64,000 nucleotides of DNA from assembly GCF_030269365.1 (NCBI RefSeq), contig NZ_BSTF01000004.1, positions 1 through 64,000 of the forward strand, in the 5' to 3' direction. This document shows positions 34,480-42,867 of the stretch, piece by piece (within the stretch, counting starts at the first letter, position 1; the number at the start of each line of letters is the position of its first letter). Position numbers and translations under genes: made by a program. The notes under the pieces were generated by a model, which saw nothing but the letters and a program-made list of their open reading frames with translations, was not told the origin of the DNA and did not search any database. This stretch comes from Lentzea sp. NBRC 102530. Lineage in GTDB: Bacteria; Actinomycetota; Actinomycetes; Mycobacteriales; Pseudonocardiaceae.

Positions 34480-35382
34480 ATGCGTACCAGCTTCGTGTTC
34501 AGCGAGGTCATCACCGGACTTCGCCGGAACGTCACGATGACGATCGCGATGATCCTCACGACCGCCATCTCGCTCGGGCTGCTCGGCGGTGGCCTGCTCG
34601 TCGTCCGCATGGTCGACAAGATGCAGGCCAACTACGCGGGCAAGCTCGAAGTCTCCGTGTTGCTCACGAACGACGTCAGCGCGAACGACAAGGACTGCAC
34701 CCAGCAGCCGTGCGCGGGTCTGCGTTCGCAGCTGGAGCAGACGTCCGGCGTCGAGACAGTGGTGTTCCAGAACCGCGACGAGGGTTTCGAGCGCTTCAAG
34801 CGCATCTTCGAGGCCCAGCCCGAACTGCTCAAGCTCGCCCGGCCGGAGGCCATCCCCGCCACGTTCCGGGTGAAGCTCGAGGACCCCGAGCGCACCGACG
34901 TCATCAAGACGGCGTTCGAGGGCAAGCCGGGTGTGAAGGGCGTCGACGACCAGGGCAAGTTCCTGGAGAGGTTCTTCGAGGGCCTCAACGGCATGCGCGA
35001 CGTCGCCCTGATCCTCGCGCTCATCCAGGCGTTCGCCGCGCTGCTGCTGATCTCGAACACCATCCAGGTGTCGGCGTTCACCCGCCGCGTCGAGGTCGGC
35101 ATCATGCGACTGGTCGGCGCGACCCGGTGGTACACGCAGCTCCCGTTCCTCATCGAGGCGGTCGTCGCGGGCATCATCGGCTCGGTCACCGCGGTCGGCG
35201 GCCTGGTGCTGTTCAAGGCGTTCTTCCTCGACCGGATCACCAGGAACCTCACCGAGTCGGGCATCATCCCGCCGATCGGTTACCTGGACATCCTGATCGT
35301 GTCGCCCTGGCTGTTCCTCGTCGCCATAGTCATCTCGGCGACGACCGGCTACGTGACGCTTCGTCTCTACGTGCGGCTTTAA
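34480..35382 (+). CDS. ftsX: Cell division protein FtsX
   Basis: 300 residues. One N-terminal helix (RNVTMTIAMILTTAISLGLL), an external domain of ~110 residues with a Cys pair (DKDCTQQPCAGL), and three C-terminal helices containing RRVEVGIMRLVGATRWYTQL, the FtsX/MacB signature. AAGGAA precedes ATG 34480 at a long distance. Works with FtsE. Confidence 0.94.
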   Translation: MRTSFVFSEVITGLRRNVTMTIAMILTTAISLGLLGGGLLVVRMVDKMQANYAGKLEVSVLLTNDVSANDKDCTQQPCAGLRSQLEQTSGVETVVFQNRDEGFERFKRIFEAQPELLKLARPEAIPATFRVKLEDPERTDVIKTAFEGKPGVKGVDDQGKFLERFFEGLNGMRDVALILALIQAFAALLLISNTIQVSAFTRRVEVGIMRLVGATRWYTQLPFLIEAVVAGIIGSVTAVGGLVLFKAFFLDRITRNLTESGIIPPIGYLDILIVSPWLFLVAIVISATTGYVTLRLYVRL

Positions 35383-35412
35383 GAATTTTGCCGACCACCT
35401 AAACTGGTCGTC

Positions 35413-35889
35413 ATGGTCAAGGAACGCGGGCAGAAGGTCATCGCGTCGAACCGCAAGGCTCGGCACGACTGGTCCATTCTGGACACCTACGAGGCGGGCA
35501 TTCAGCTCGTCGGCACCGAGGTGAAGAGCCTGCGCATGGGACGGGCGTCCCTCGTGGACGCCTTCGCCCAGGTCGACGACGGCGAGATCTGGCTGCACGC
35601 GCTGCACATCCCGGAGTACGTCGCGGGCACCTGGACGAACCACGAGGTCCGGCGCAAGCGCAAGCTCCTGCTGCACAAGGCGGAGATCGAGAGGCTGATC
35701 GGCAAGACCAAGGAGTCCGGTCTGTCGCTCGTGCCGTTGCAGATGTACTTCAAGGACGGCTACGTCAAGGTCGAGATCGCCCTCGCGAAGGGCAAGAAGG
35801 CCTACGACAAGCGCCAGGACCTCGCGAAGCGCGACGCCAACCGAGAGATCGCCAGGGCCCACGGACGCGCCTTGAAGGGCCGCTACTGA
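35413..35889 (+). CDS. smpB: SsrA-binding protein SmpB
   Basis: 158 residues: [20 protein letters not shown] at the start, [20 protein letters not shown], and the basic C-terminal tail [20 protein letters not shown] that enters the ribosomal mRNA channel. It brings tmRNA (encoded at 38.7 kb) to stalled ribosomes. TAAACT with a 7-nt gap precedes ATG 35413 (leaderless). Its TGA overlaps the next ATG. Confidence 0.97.
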   Translation: MVKERGQKVIASNRKARHDWSILDTYEAGIQLVGTEVKSLRMGRASLVDAFAQVDDGEIWLHALHIPEYVAGTWTNHEVRRKRKLLLHKAEIERLIGKTKESGLSLVPLQMYFKDGYVKVEIALAKGKKAYDKRQDLAKRDANREIARAHGRALKGRY

Positions 35890-36716
35890 TGGCTTTGGTG
35901 GACGTCCACGTCCACTTCATGCCGCAGAACGTCCTGGACAAGGTCTGGGCCTACTTCGACCGCGTGCGCGAAGCCGGGGTCGACTGGACCATCCGGTACC
36001 GCACCGACGAGAACGCCCGGCTCACCGCACTGCGGGAGCTGGGCGTTTCCGCGTTCGCGCCGCTGGTGTACCCGCACAAGCCGGGCATGGCGCAGTGGCT
36101 GAACGACTGGGCGGCGGACTTCGCGGCACGGGTGCCCGAGGCCGTCCCGACGGGCACGTTCTACGCCGAACCCGGCGCCGAGGCGTACGTGCGCAAGGCC
36201 CTGGAGGCCGGTGCACGGTGCTTCAAGTCGCACGTCCAGGTCGGTGCCTACGACCCGCGCGACCCGCTGCTGGACGGCGTGTGGGGACAGTTGGCCGAGG
36301 CCGGCGTGCCCGCGGTCGTGCACTGCGGCGACGGGCCGTACCCCGGTGAGCACACGGGGCTCGGCGTGTTCGAGGAAGTGCTGAAGAGGCACCCGCGGCT
36401 GACGGCGGTGCTCGCGCACGCCGGGATGCCCGACTACTCGGGCGCGTTGGACCTCGTGGAGCGCTATCGGAACGTGCACGTCGACACGACGATGGTGGGC
36501 GTTCCGTTCTCGGAGGACATGGCGCCGTTGCCGGCCGATTGGCGTGCGCGCGTCGCCGGACTCGCGGACCGGGTGGTGCTGGGCAGCGACTTCCCGAACA
36601 TCCCGTACCCGTACGAGGTGCAGATCGACGCCATCAGGTCGTGGGGCTTGGACGCCGCCGCCCTGCAGATGGTGCTGCACGACAACGGCACCCGTCTGCT
36701 TCAGCTGTCGAGGTAG
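35889..36716 (+). CDS. Amidohydrolase-2 family metal-dependent hydrolase
   Basis: 275 residues, TIM-barrel. Metal ligands are DVHVHFMP at residues 4-11, H in VHCGDGPYPGEH, H in LAHAGMPDYSG, and D in VVLGSDFPNIPYPY. It resembles the aminocarboxymuconate decarboxylase/uncharacterised group. Its ATG overlaps the smpB stop (TGATG), and its 3' end overlaps the convergent response regulator by 16 bp. The substrate is unknown. Confidence 0.85.
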   Translation: MALVDVHVHFMPQNVLDKVWAYFDRVREAGVDWTIRYRTDENARLTALRELGVSAFAPLVYPHKPGMAQWLNDWAADFAARVPEAVPTGTFYAEPGAEAYVRKALEAGARCFKSHVQVGAYDPRDPLLDGVWGQLAEAGVPAVVHCGDGPYPGEHTGLGVFEEVLKRHPRLTAVLAHAGMPDYSGALDLVERYRNVHVDTTMVGVPFSEDMAPLPADWRARVAGLADRVVLGSDFPNIPYPYEVQIDAIRSWGLDAAALQMVLHDNGTRLLQLSR

Positions 36717-37342
36717 GCGAGCACGGCCCGCACGCGGCGGTGCTCGGAGTTCGACGGCTCCAGGCCGAGCTTCGCGAAGATGTTGCCGACGTGCTTCTCG
36801 ACCGCGCCGTCGGACACCACGAGCGTGCCGGCGATGGCCGTGTTGGACAGTCCCTGCGCCATCAGGCCGAGCACCTCGCGTTCGCGCGGCGTGAGCTTGT
36901 CGACCGGGCTCTTCTTGCTGCGCACCATGAGCTGCGTGATCACCTCGTGGTCGATGCTCGTGCCGCCGTCCGCGACCCTGCGCACCGCGTCGACGAACTC
37001 CTTCACGTCCGCCACCCGTTCCTTGAGCAGGTACCCGACCCCGCTCGCGCCGCCCGCGAGGAGTTCCACGGCGTAGCGCTCCTCGACGTACTGCGACAAC
37101 ACCAGCACCGGCAGCCCCGGATAGCGGCGGCGGCACTCGATGGCGGCCCGCAGCCCCTCGTCGGTGAACGTCGGCGGCATCCGCACGTCCACCACGCACA
37201 GGTCCGGCCGGTGCTCGGTGACGGCGTCGAGCAGCCCGTCGCCGTTCTCCACCGCCGCGACGGTCTCGATGCCCTCGTCGGCGAGCAACCGCTGCACGCC
37301 TTCCCTCAGCAGCACCGAGTCCTCGGCGATCACCACGCGCAC
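36701..37342 (-). CDS. LuxR/NarL-type response regulator
   Basis: 213 residues. Receiver with acidic pocket AEDS and phospho-acceptor Asp52 (CVVDVRMPPTF), conserved K in YLLKERVADV, and a GerE HTH (KLTPREREVLGLMAQGLSNT, EKHVGNIFAKLGL). GTG 37342 overlaps the end of the kinase gene, so the pair is cotranscribed. The cognate kinase is directly upstream. Confidence 0.92.
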   Translation of the reverse strand: MRVVIAEDSVLLREGVQRLLADEGIETVAAVENGDGLLDAVTEHRPDLCVVDVRMPPTFTDEGLRAAIECRRRYPGLPVLVLSQYVEERYAVELLAGGASGVGYLLKERVADVKEFVDAVRRVADGGTSIDHEVITQLMVRSKKSPVDKLTPREREVLGLMAQGLSNTAIAGTLVVSDGAVEKHVGNIFAKLGLEPSNSEHRRVRAVLAYLDS

Positions 37343-38568
37343 GGCAACTCCGCTCGAATCACGGTCGGCCCACCCACGGGGCTGACGACGACAACCACAC
37401 CGTCGATGGTCGCAGCACGGTCCGCGAGCCCGGCGAGACCGCCGCCCGGCTTCAGCTCCGCGCCGCCCTGACCGTTGTCGGTGACCTCCACCAGCACCCC
37501 CGTGTCCACCCGGTTGACCCGCACGGTCGCCCTGGTGCCGTTGGAGTGCTTGGTGATGTTCGTGAGCGCCTCGCCGACGGTGAAGTACGCGGCGCTCTCC
37601 ACCGCCGTCGGCGGCCGCGGCTCGACGTCGACCTGGAGATCGACCTCGATCGGCACGCGGGCGGCGAGCGCGGACAACGCCGCGTCGAGCCCGCGGTCAC
37701 CCAGGACCGAGGGGTAGATGCCGCGCGCGAGGTCGCGCAGCTCCTTGATGGCGAGCTTCGCGTCCGCGTGCGCCTCCGCGATCAGCTCGGCCGCACCCTG
37801 CGGGTCCGTGTCCATCTTGGACTTGGCCCGCCCCAGCCCCATCGCCACGGCGACGAGCCGCTGTTGCGCGCCGTCGTGCAGATCGCGTTCGATGCGCCGG
37901 CGCTCCGCCTCCGCCGCCTCGACACCCCGCGCCCGGCTCGACTGGAGACGTTCCGTCTCGATCGCCAACTGGTCGGCACGGCTCGGCCCGAGCATCGCCT
38001 TGGCGAACCTCCCGTGCAGCATGCCGATCCACCGCGTGCCGAGCGCCGCGAACGGGATGAGCGCCAAACCCACCACCGCCATCGGCAACGCCGACACGAA
38101 GCTGTCGATCGTCCAGAACTCGCCCACGACCACCGCGAACGGCGCCTCACCGATCCAGAACGGCACCGCGACGAACGCCGCCACCACCGCCCACATGGCG
38201 AGCACCGAGGCGAACTCGACGATGCCGATCGGCAACAGCAGCACGAGGTAACCGAAATCCCGCCACGTCGCCGGATCCGTGAACTGCGCCTTCCAGCGCT
38301 GCCACAACGTGCCGACCGGCTTCTCCCGGTAAGGCTGCTCGATGTCCGTCCGCAACGCCGCCCGCACCCACGAACGCTCGATCGTCGCGGCACCCCGCAC
38401 CACGTACATCGACGCCCACAAGATCGGCAGACCCACCCACAGCACCGACGTCGCGAAGCCCACGACCGTCAGCACGACCGTGAGGGTGAACCACAGGATG
38501 CCCGTCACCAAGTTGGTCAGCAGGTAGACCCCGGCTGCGAGCGCGTTCGGTTTCCTCATGACGTCCAT
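37330..38568 (-). CDS. Sensor histidine kinase (HisKA_3)
   Basis: 412 residues. The N-terminus has a putative-sensor-type membrane domain with four segments in the first ~180 residues. The phospho-acceptor is His231 in IERDLHDGAQQRLVAVAMGL, and the ATPase lid reads VTDNGQGGAELKPGGGLAGL. ATG 38568 (or 38559). It phosphorylates the partner regulator encoded next; the signal is not known. Confidence 0.92.
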   Translation of the reverse strand: MDVMRKPNALAAGVYLLTNLVTGILWFTLTVVLTVVGFATSVLWVGLPILWASMYVVRGAATIERSWVRAALRTDIEQPYREKPVGTLWQRWKAQFTDPATWRDFGYLVLLLPIGIVEFASVLAMWAVVAAFVAVPFWIGEAPFAVVVGEFWTIDSFVSALPMAVVGLALIPFAALGTRWIGMLHGRFAKAMLGPSRADQLAIETERLQSSRARGVEAAEAERRRIERDLHDGAQQRLVAVAMGLGRAKSKMDTDPQGAAELIAEAHADAKLAIKELRDLARGIYPSVLGDRGLDAALSALAARVPIEVDLQVDVEPRPPTAVESAAYFTVGEALTNITKHSNGTRATVRVNRVDTGVLVEVTDNGQGGAELKPGGGLAGLADRAATIDGVVVVVSPVGGPTVIRAELPCAW

Positions 38569-38689
38569 GGTGTCGTTCCCGCTGGTCAGAGACCATCTGG
38601 CTAGCTATCCGGTCGGTGGTGGGGACAGCCCTACCTGCCTCGGGAAGAACTCAGTGGCCGCAGTCGTTATGCTATGCGTACCACTACAA

Positions 38690-39063
38690 GGGGGTGAACG
38701 GTTTCGACTGTGGACGTTGATTCAGGGGAAGCGTGCCGGTGCAGGCGAGAGACCACCGCAAGCGTCATCGCAAACCAATAAGCGCCACGTCTAACGACAA
38801 GCGCACCGCTTACGCTCTCGCTGCCTGACAGCAGAGCTAGTGGTTGTCGACCTAGGAGTGCCTTCGGCCTAGTGTTCGGCATCAGCTAGAGGGCTTACTC
38901 GCAGTCTCGGTCGCGGAGACTGTCGGGGAAACTCACAGCGACTGGGCCCGTCACACCAGCTCGTCCGCATGACTGGTGGGGTCAAGCAGAGACATCGCGG
39001 ACTGCGCACGGAGAAGCCCTGATGAGCCGCCACAGGACCCGGGTTCGATTCCCGGCACCTCCA
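38690..39063 (+). ncRNA. ssrA: tmRNA (SsrA)
   Basis: 374 nt. The 5' GGGGGTG pairs with 3' CACCTCC to form the tRNA-like acceptor stem, followed by the T-arm GGGTTCGATTCCC. The tag frame starts at GCC 38784 and ends at TGA 38826-38828, giving ATSNDKRTAYALAA, which ends in the protease signal ALAA. CCA is not encoded. smpB is 2.8 kb upstream. Confidence 0.95.
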
Positions 39064-39067
39064 CTCT

Positions 39068-39102
39068 GGTGAGCGCTGTTCGCGGACAGCGCTCACCTTT
39101 TT
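39068..39102 (+). terminator. Terminator of ssrA
   Basis: A 12-bp perfect stem (39068-39079 with 39086-39097) followed by TTTTTC. Confidence 0.93.
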
Positions 39103-39118
39103 CGTTCTCGGGTGTCTT

Positions 39119-39171
39119 CTGGGGGCCGAGCCCCCAGACCCCCACGCCGGGGGCAAGCCCCCGGACCCCCG
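39119..39171. repeat. Double-palindrome repeat element, best copy
   Basis: Two perfect 8-bp stems: 39119-39126 with 39130-39137 (loop CGA) and 39147-39154 with 39157-39164 (loop AA), linked by ACCCCCACG. It lies 17 nt after the T tract of the ssrA terminator and agrees with the elements at 22.7, 22.8, 30.6 and 30.9 kb. Confidence 0.85.
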
Positions 39172-39273
39172 GCCACCTCGCCTTCGGCGTCGGTAGGCCC
39201 AATTGCGTGCGGGCTCTGTCGCCTCGTCGCTTCGCGACATCGGCGTTGGGTGGGCGGCTTCTGGTGAAGGGCG

Positions 39274-40233
39274 GTGGTGGTGGAGCGCGAGGTCGTCTTC
39301 CTGGTGTTCGACGGGATGAAGATGCTCGACGTCACCGGGCCCGCCGAGGTATTTGCCGAGGCCAATGCGGCTGGGGGCGGGTATGTGATCAGGTACGTGT
39401 CGCCGTTCGGGGCTGCTGTTGACACCTCGGTCGGGATCCGGTTGCCCGTCGACGGCACGCCCGGTGATGTGGCGGAGCCCGACACCGTCGTCGTGGCCGG
39501 TGGTGAGGTGCTGGTCCGGCGGGCCGTGCCGGTGGAACTGGTCGGGGCGGTCCAGGAGTTGTGGCCACGGGCCCGGCGGCTCGTGTCGATCTGCACCGGG
39601 TCGTTCGCGCTGGCGGCGGCCGGGGTGCTGGACGGGCGGCGGGCCACCACGCACTGGAAGCAGGCGCCTCGGCTGGCTCGGGGGTACCCCGGGGTCGAGG
39701 TGCTGCCGGACGCGATCTTCGTCGAGGACGCCGGGGTGTTCACGTCCGCCGGGGTGTCGGCCGGGATGGACCTGGCGCTGGCGCTGGTGGAGCAGGACTA
39801 CGGGGCCGATCTGGCGCGGACCGTGGCGCGGAGCCTCGTGATGTTCATGCAACGGCCCGGCGGGCAGTCGCAGTTCTCGGCGCCGCTGGAGGCGCGGCGG
39901 CCCGGCACGCCCGCCCTGCGGGAGGTCGTGGACGTGGTGGCGGCGCAGCCCGCGCTGGACCACAGCGCTGCCGCCCTGGCGGCGCGGGTCGGGGTCAGCG
40001 CCCGGCACCTGGCCCGGTTGTTCGCGAGCGAGTTGGGCACCACGCCCGCGCGGTTCGTGGAGCAGGTGCGGCTGGACCACGCGAAGGCGCTCCTGGACGC
40101 CGGGCACGGGGTGGCCCGCGCGGCGAAGCTGGCCGGGTTCGGGAGCTCCGAGACCATGCGGCGGGTGTTCGTGGCCCGGTTCGGGGCGTCGCCCAGCGAG
40201 TACCGGGCCCGGTTCGGCAGCACCCGCGGGTGA
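39274..40233 (+). CDS. GlxA-type transcriptional regulator (DJ-1/PfpI + AraC HTH), copy 1
   Basis: 319 residues. The N-terminal DJ-1/PfpI domain has REVVFLVFDGMKMLDVTGPA and the nucleophile-like SICTGSFALAAAGVLDG; the C-terminal AraC domain has two HTHs (AALAARVGVSARHLARLFAS and VARAAKLAGFGSSETMRRVF). GTG 39274, 39277 or 39280 are all possible after GAAGG. Orientation with the following HD gene suggests control of it. Confidence 0.88.
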   Translation: MVVEREVVFLVFDGMKMLDVTGPAEVFAEANAAGGGYVIRYVSPFGAAVDTSVGIRLPVDGTPGDVAEPDTVVVAGGEVLVRRAVPVELVGAVQELWPRARRLVSICTGSFALAAAGVLDGRRATTHWKQAPRLARGYPGVEVLPDAIFVEDAGVFTSAGVSAGMDLALALVEQDYGADLARTVARSLVMFMQRPGGQSQFSAPLEARRPGTPALREVVDVVAAQPALDHSAAALAARVGVSARHLARLFASELGTTPARFVEQVRLDHAKALLDAGHGVARAAKLAGFGSSETMRRVFVARFGASPSEYRARFGSTRG

Positions 40234-40304
40234 CGTCCGGATCTGTGGGGTACAGGTCGGGATTGACGGTGGGGAGACGGCTCGGCCAAGTCGACGATGG
40301 AGAC

Positions 40305-40943
40305 ATGGCAGAGGTCATCGCAGGTGTGGTCGTTCCTGACACGGAGTTGGCGCGGGCAGCCACCTCGCTCGTGCGCGAGGTCACTGACGACACGTTGTTC
40401 CACCACTCGCGGCGGGTGTTCCTGTGGGGCGCGCTGAAGGCGGCCCAACGGGGGTTGGACGTCGATCTCGAGTTGGCTTACGTCGGTGGGCTGTTCCACG
40501 ACCTGGGGCTCACGGAGTCGTACGCGTCCAGCGACGTTCGGTTCGAGATCGACGGGGCCGAGGCGGCGCGGCAGTTCCTGCTGGAGCACGGACGGTCCGA
40601 AGAGGACGCTCGCACCGTGTGGCTGGCCATCGCGTTGCACACGACGCCCGAGGTGCCGTTGCACCTGTCGCCGGAGGTCGTGGCGGTGGCGTTGGGGGTC
40701 AAGACGGACGTGCTGGGGATCGGACTCGACGAACTGACCGACGGGCAACGCGCCGAGGTCGTGGCGGCGCACCCCAGGCCCGACTTCAAGAACCGGATCC
40801 TGAAGGCGTTCTACGAAGGGATGGCCCATCGGCCGGACACGACGTACGGGACGATGAACGACGACGTGCTCGCGCACTTCGACCCGTCCTTCCAGCGCAA
40901 GGACTTCGTCGACATCATCACGAAGAGCGCTTGGCCTGAATGA
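40305..40943 (+). CDS. HD domain protein, cyanamide-hydratase-like
   Basis: 212 residues. Metal ligands are in LFHHSRRVFLWGALKA, VGGLFHDLGLTESY (the HD pair) and ALHTTPEVPLHLSPE, in the order seen in cyanamide-hydratase-like HD proteins. C-terminal part KNRILKAFYEGMAH. GGAG precedes ATG 40305. It follows the GlxA-type gene on the same strand, and its 3' end overlaps the convergent oxidoreductase gene by 26 bp. Substrate not known. Confidence 0.82.
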   Translation: MAEVIAGVVVPDTELARAATSLVREVTDDTLFHHSRRVFLWGALKAAQRGLDVDLELAYVGGLFHDLGLTESYASSDVRFEIDGAEAARQFLLEHGRSEEDARTVWLAIALHTTPEVPLHLSPEVVAVALGVKTDVLGIGLDELTDGQRAEVVAAHPRPDFKNRILKAFYEGMAHRPDTTYGTMNDDVLAHFDPSFQRKDFVDIITKSAWPE

Positions 40944-41841
40944 CGTCGGAGAGAGACGCCAGGAAGTCCGGGGCGTCGAACATCGCGCCGGCCGAGGCGA
41001 CTCCGGTGGCGTGGAAACGACCGGACAGCAAGCGTTCCACCGCTTCCACGGCCAGAGGGGCGCTCACGGCGTAGATGTCCCGGCCGGTGGCGGTCAGGCG
41101 GCGTTCCTCGGCGCCTGACCGCACGCGGACGTCGACGACGAACGACTCCGGCTCGGTGCGTTCCGAGGCGGACCGGAGGCCCTCGGCGGCGGTGACGGAC
41201 ATGTAGTCGGTCACGGACGGGATCGCCAGGTGGCTGGGGATGGTGACGACGTCGGCCATCGAGAACTCACCGATCACCTGGCGGGTGCGGTCGGGGAACT
41301 CCCAGGCCAGGGTCGGTGGGGTGTCGTCGTGGTAGCTCAGGGCTCCGTCGCGGTACCGGACGCGCTGACCGGCGCGCCGGTCGCGGGAGACCCGGCCCGC
41401 TTCCAGCGTGCCCGCGGTGGGCTGCCAGCCGCTCAGGCCGTACGCGACGTGCGCGGAGTCGGCGGACGTCCACGTGCCCATCGCGGCGGTGACGAGCAGG
41501 TCGGCCAGGCCGCCGAAGAACGCCATCGCGGGAACCGCCGGGATCGAGGCGCCGCGGGCGAACGTGTCCGCGTTCGCCTCGATCTCGGCCGCCACGTCGA
41601 CGTACGGGACGCCCGCGCGTTCGGCGGCGGCGAGCAGCGGGAGGGCGGTGATCGCGAACGGGCCCGCCGTGTTGATCACGGCCGAGGCGCCTGCCAGCGC
41701 GCGGTCCAGTGCTTCGGGGTCGTCAGCCGTCGCCTGGGCGCGGCCGAACGGCAGTGGGGTGTGGCCGCGCTTTTCGAGTTCTGCCACCACGAAGCGGCCC
41801 GTCGTGCCGGAAGCGCCGTACACCGCGATCTTGTGTCCCAT
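40918..41841 (-). CDS. Saccharopine-dehydrogenase-like oxidoreductase
   Basis: 307 residues. Rossmann start KIAVYGASGTTGRFVVAELE (GxxGxxG), then SAVINTAGPFAITALPLLAA and GVPYVDVAAEIEANADTFAR, which fit the trans-acting enoyl reductase/saccharopine-dehydrogenase group. Divergent from the second GlxA gene by 71 bp, so a shared promoter is likely. Confidence 0.85.
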   Translation of the reverse strand: MGHKIAVYGASGTTGRFVVAELEKRGHTPLPFGRAQATADDPEALDRALAGASAVINTAGPFAITALPLLAAAERAGVPYVDVAAEIEANADTFARGASIPAVPAMAFFGGLADLLVTAAMGTWTSADSAHVAYGLSGWQPTAGTLEAGRVSRDRRAGQRVRYRDGALSYHDDTPPTLAWEFPDRTRQVIGEFSMADVVTIPSHLAIPSVTDYMSVTAAEGLRSASERTEPESFVVDVRVRSGAEERRLTATGRDIYAVSAPLAVEAVERLLSGRFHATGVASAGAMFDAPDFLASLSDVIQAKRSS

Positions 41842-41912
41842 GTGGACCAGTCAAGTCGCAGGAGCCGGTACGAGCCAGTGTCTGGAACGACACGATGCGT
41901 ACACTTTCGGAC

Positions 41913-42839
41913 ATGCTCGCGTTCGCCGTCACCACCGGGATGCTGCACTTCGAGCTGACCGCCGCGTACGAGATCTTCACCGCGCCGCAGCTCGACTACG
42001 AGGTCGCGATCTGCGGCAACGCGCCGGTCCGGGTCGGGCGGTTCACGCTCGAGCCGGACCTGCCGCTCGACCGGCTGGACACCGCGGACACCGTGGTCGT
42101 GCCCGCGATCGAGGACGTGGACCAGCCGCTCGACCCCGATCTCGTCCTGGCCGTGAAAGCCGCCCACGACCAGGGCGCGCGGATCGTGTCGTTGTGCACG
42201 GGCGCGTTCGTGCTGGCCGAGGCCGGGCTGCTGGACGGGCTGAGGGCGACGACGCACTGGGCGCACACCGACGAGCTGGCCAGGCGGTATCCGCGCGTCG
42301 AGGTCGACCCGGACGTGCTGTACGTCGACAACGGCCGGGTGCTGACGAGCGCGGGCAAGGCGGCGGCGATCGACCTGAGCCTGCACGTCATCCGCGGCGA
42401 CCTCGGCACGGCCACGGCGAACACGGCGGCGCGCCGGCTCGTGGTGCCGCCGCACCGCGACGGCGGGCAGGCGCAGTTCGTGCTGGCCCCGGTGCCGTCC
42501 GGCGAGGGCCACCCCCTGACCGAGTTGTTCGAGTGGGTGTCGAAGCGGTTCGACCAGACGATCACCGTCGAGGACCTGGCGCGGCAGGCCAACATGAGTT
42601 CGCGACACCTCGCCCGGCTCTTCAAGGCCGTGACGGGCACCACGCCGCTGCAGTGGCTGCACACCCAGCGGATCCGGCGCGCGCAGGAGCTGCTGGAGAT
42701 GACCGACGACAGCGTCGACCAGATCGCGGAGGCGTCCGGGATGGGCACCGCCACGACGTTGCGACGGCACTTCCACCGGACCGTCGGTGTGCCCCCGGAC
42801 ACATACCGCCGCACGTTCCGGCCCGTTGGTGGCCGTTAG
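41913..42839 (+). CDS. GlxA-type transcriptional regulator, copy 2
   Basis: 308 residues. DJ-1/PfpI domain with IVSLCTGAFVLAEAGLLDG and LTSAGKAAAIDLSLHVIRG, then an AraC domain (VEDLARQANMSSRHLARLFK, VDQIAEASGMGTATTLRRHF). ATG 41913 is preferred over 41895 because TACACT is seven bases upstream of it. Divergent from the oxidoreductase, its likely target. Confidence 0.88.
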   Translation: MLAFAVTTGMLHFELTAAYEIFTAPQLDYEVAICGNAPVRVGRFTLEPDLPLDRLDTADTVVVPAIEDVDQPLDPDLVLAVKAAHDQGARIVSLCTGAFVLAEAGLLDGLRATTHWAHTDELARRYPRVEVDPDVLYVDNGRVLTSAGKAAAIDLSLHVIRGDLGTATANTAARRLVVPPHRDGGQAQFVLAPVPSGEGHPLTELFEWVSKRFDQTITVEDLARQANMSSRHLARLFKAVTGTTPLQWLHTQRIRRAQELLEMTDDSVDQIAEASGMGTATTLRRHFHRTVGVPPDTYRRTFRPVGGR

Positions 42840-42867
42840 CCACATCGGTCAGCGTTAGGTTGTCCGG

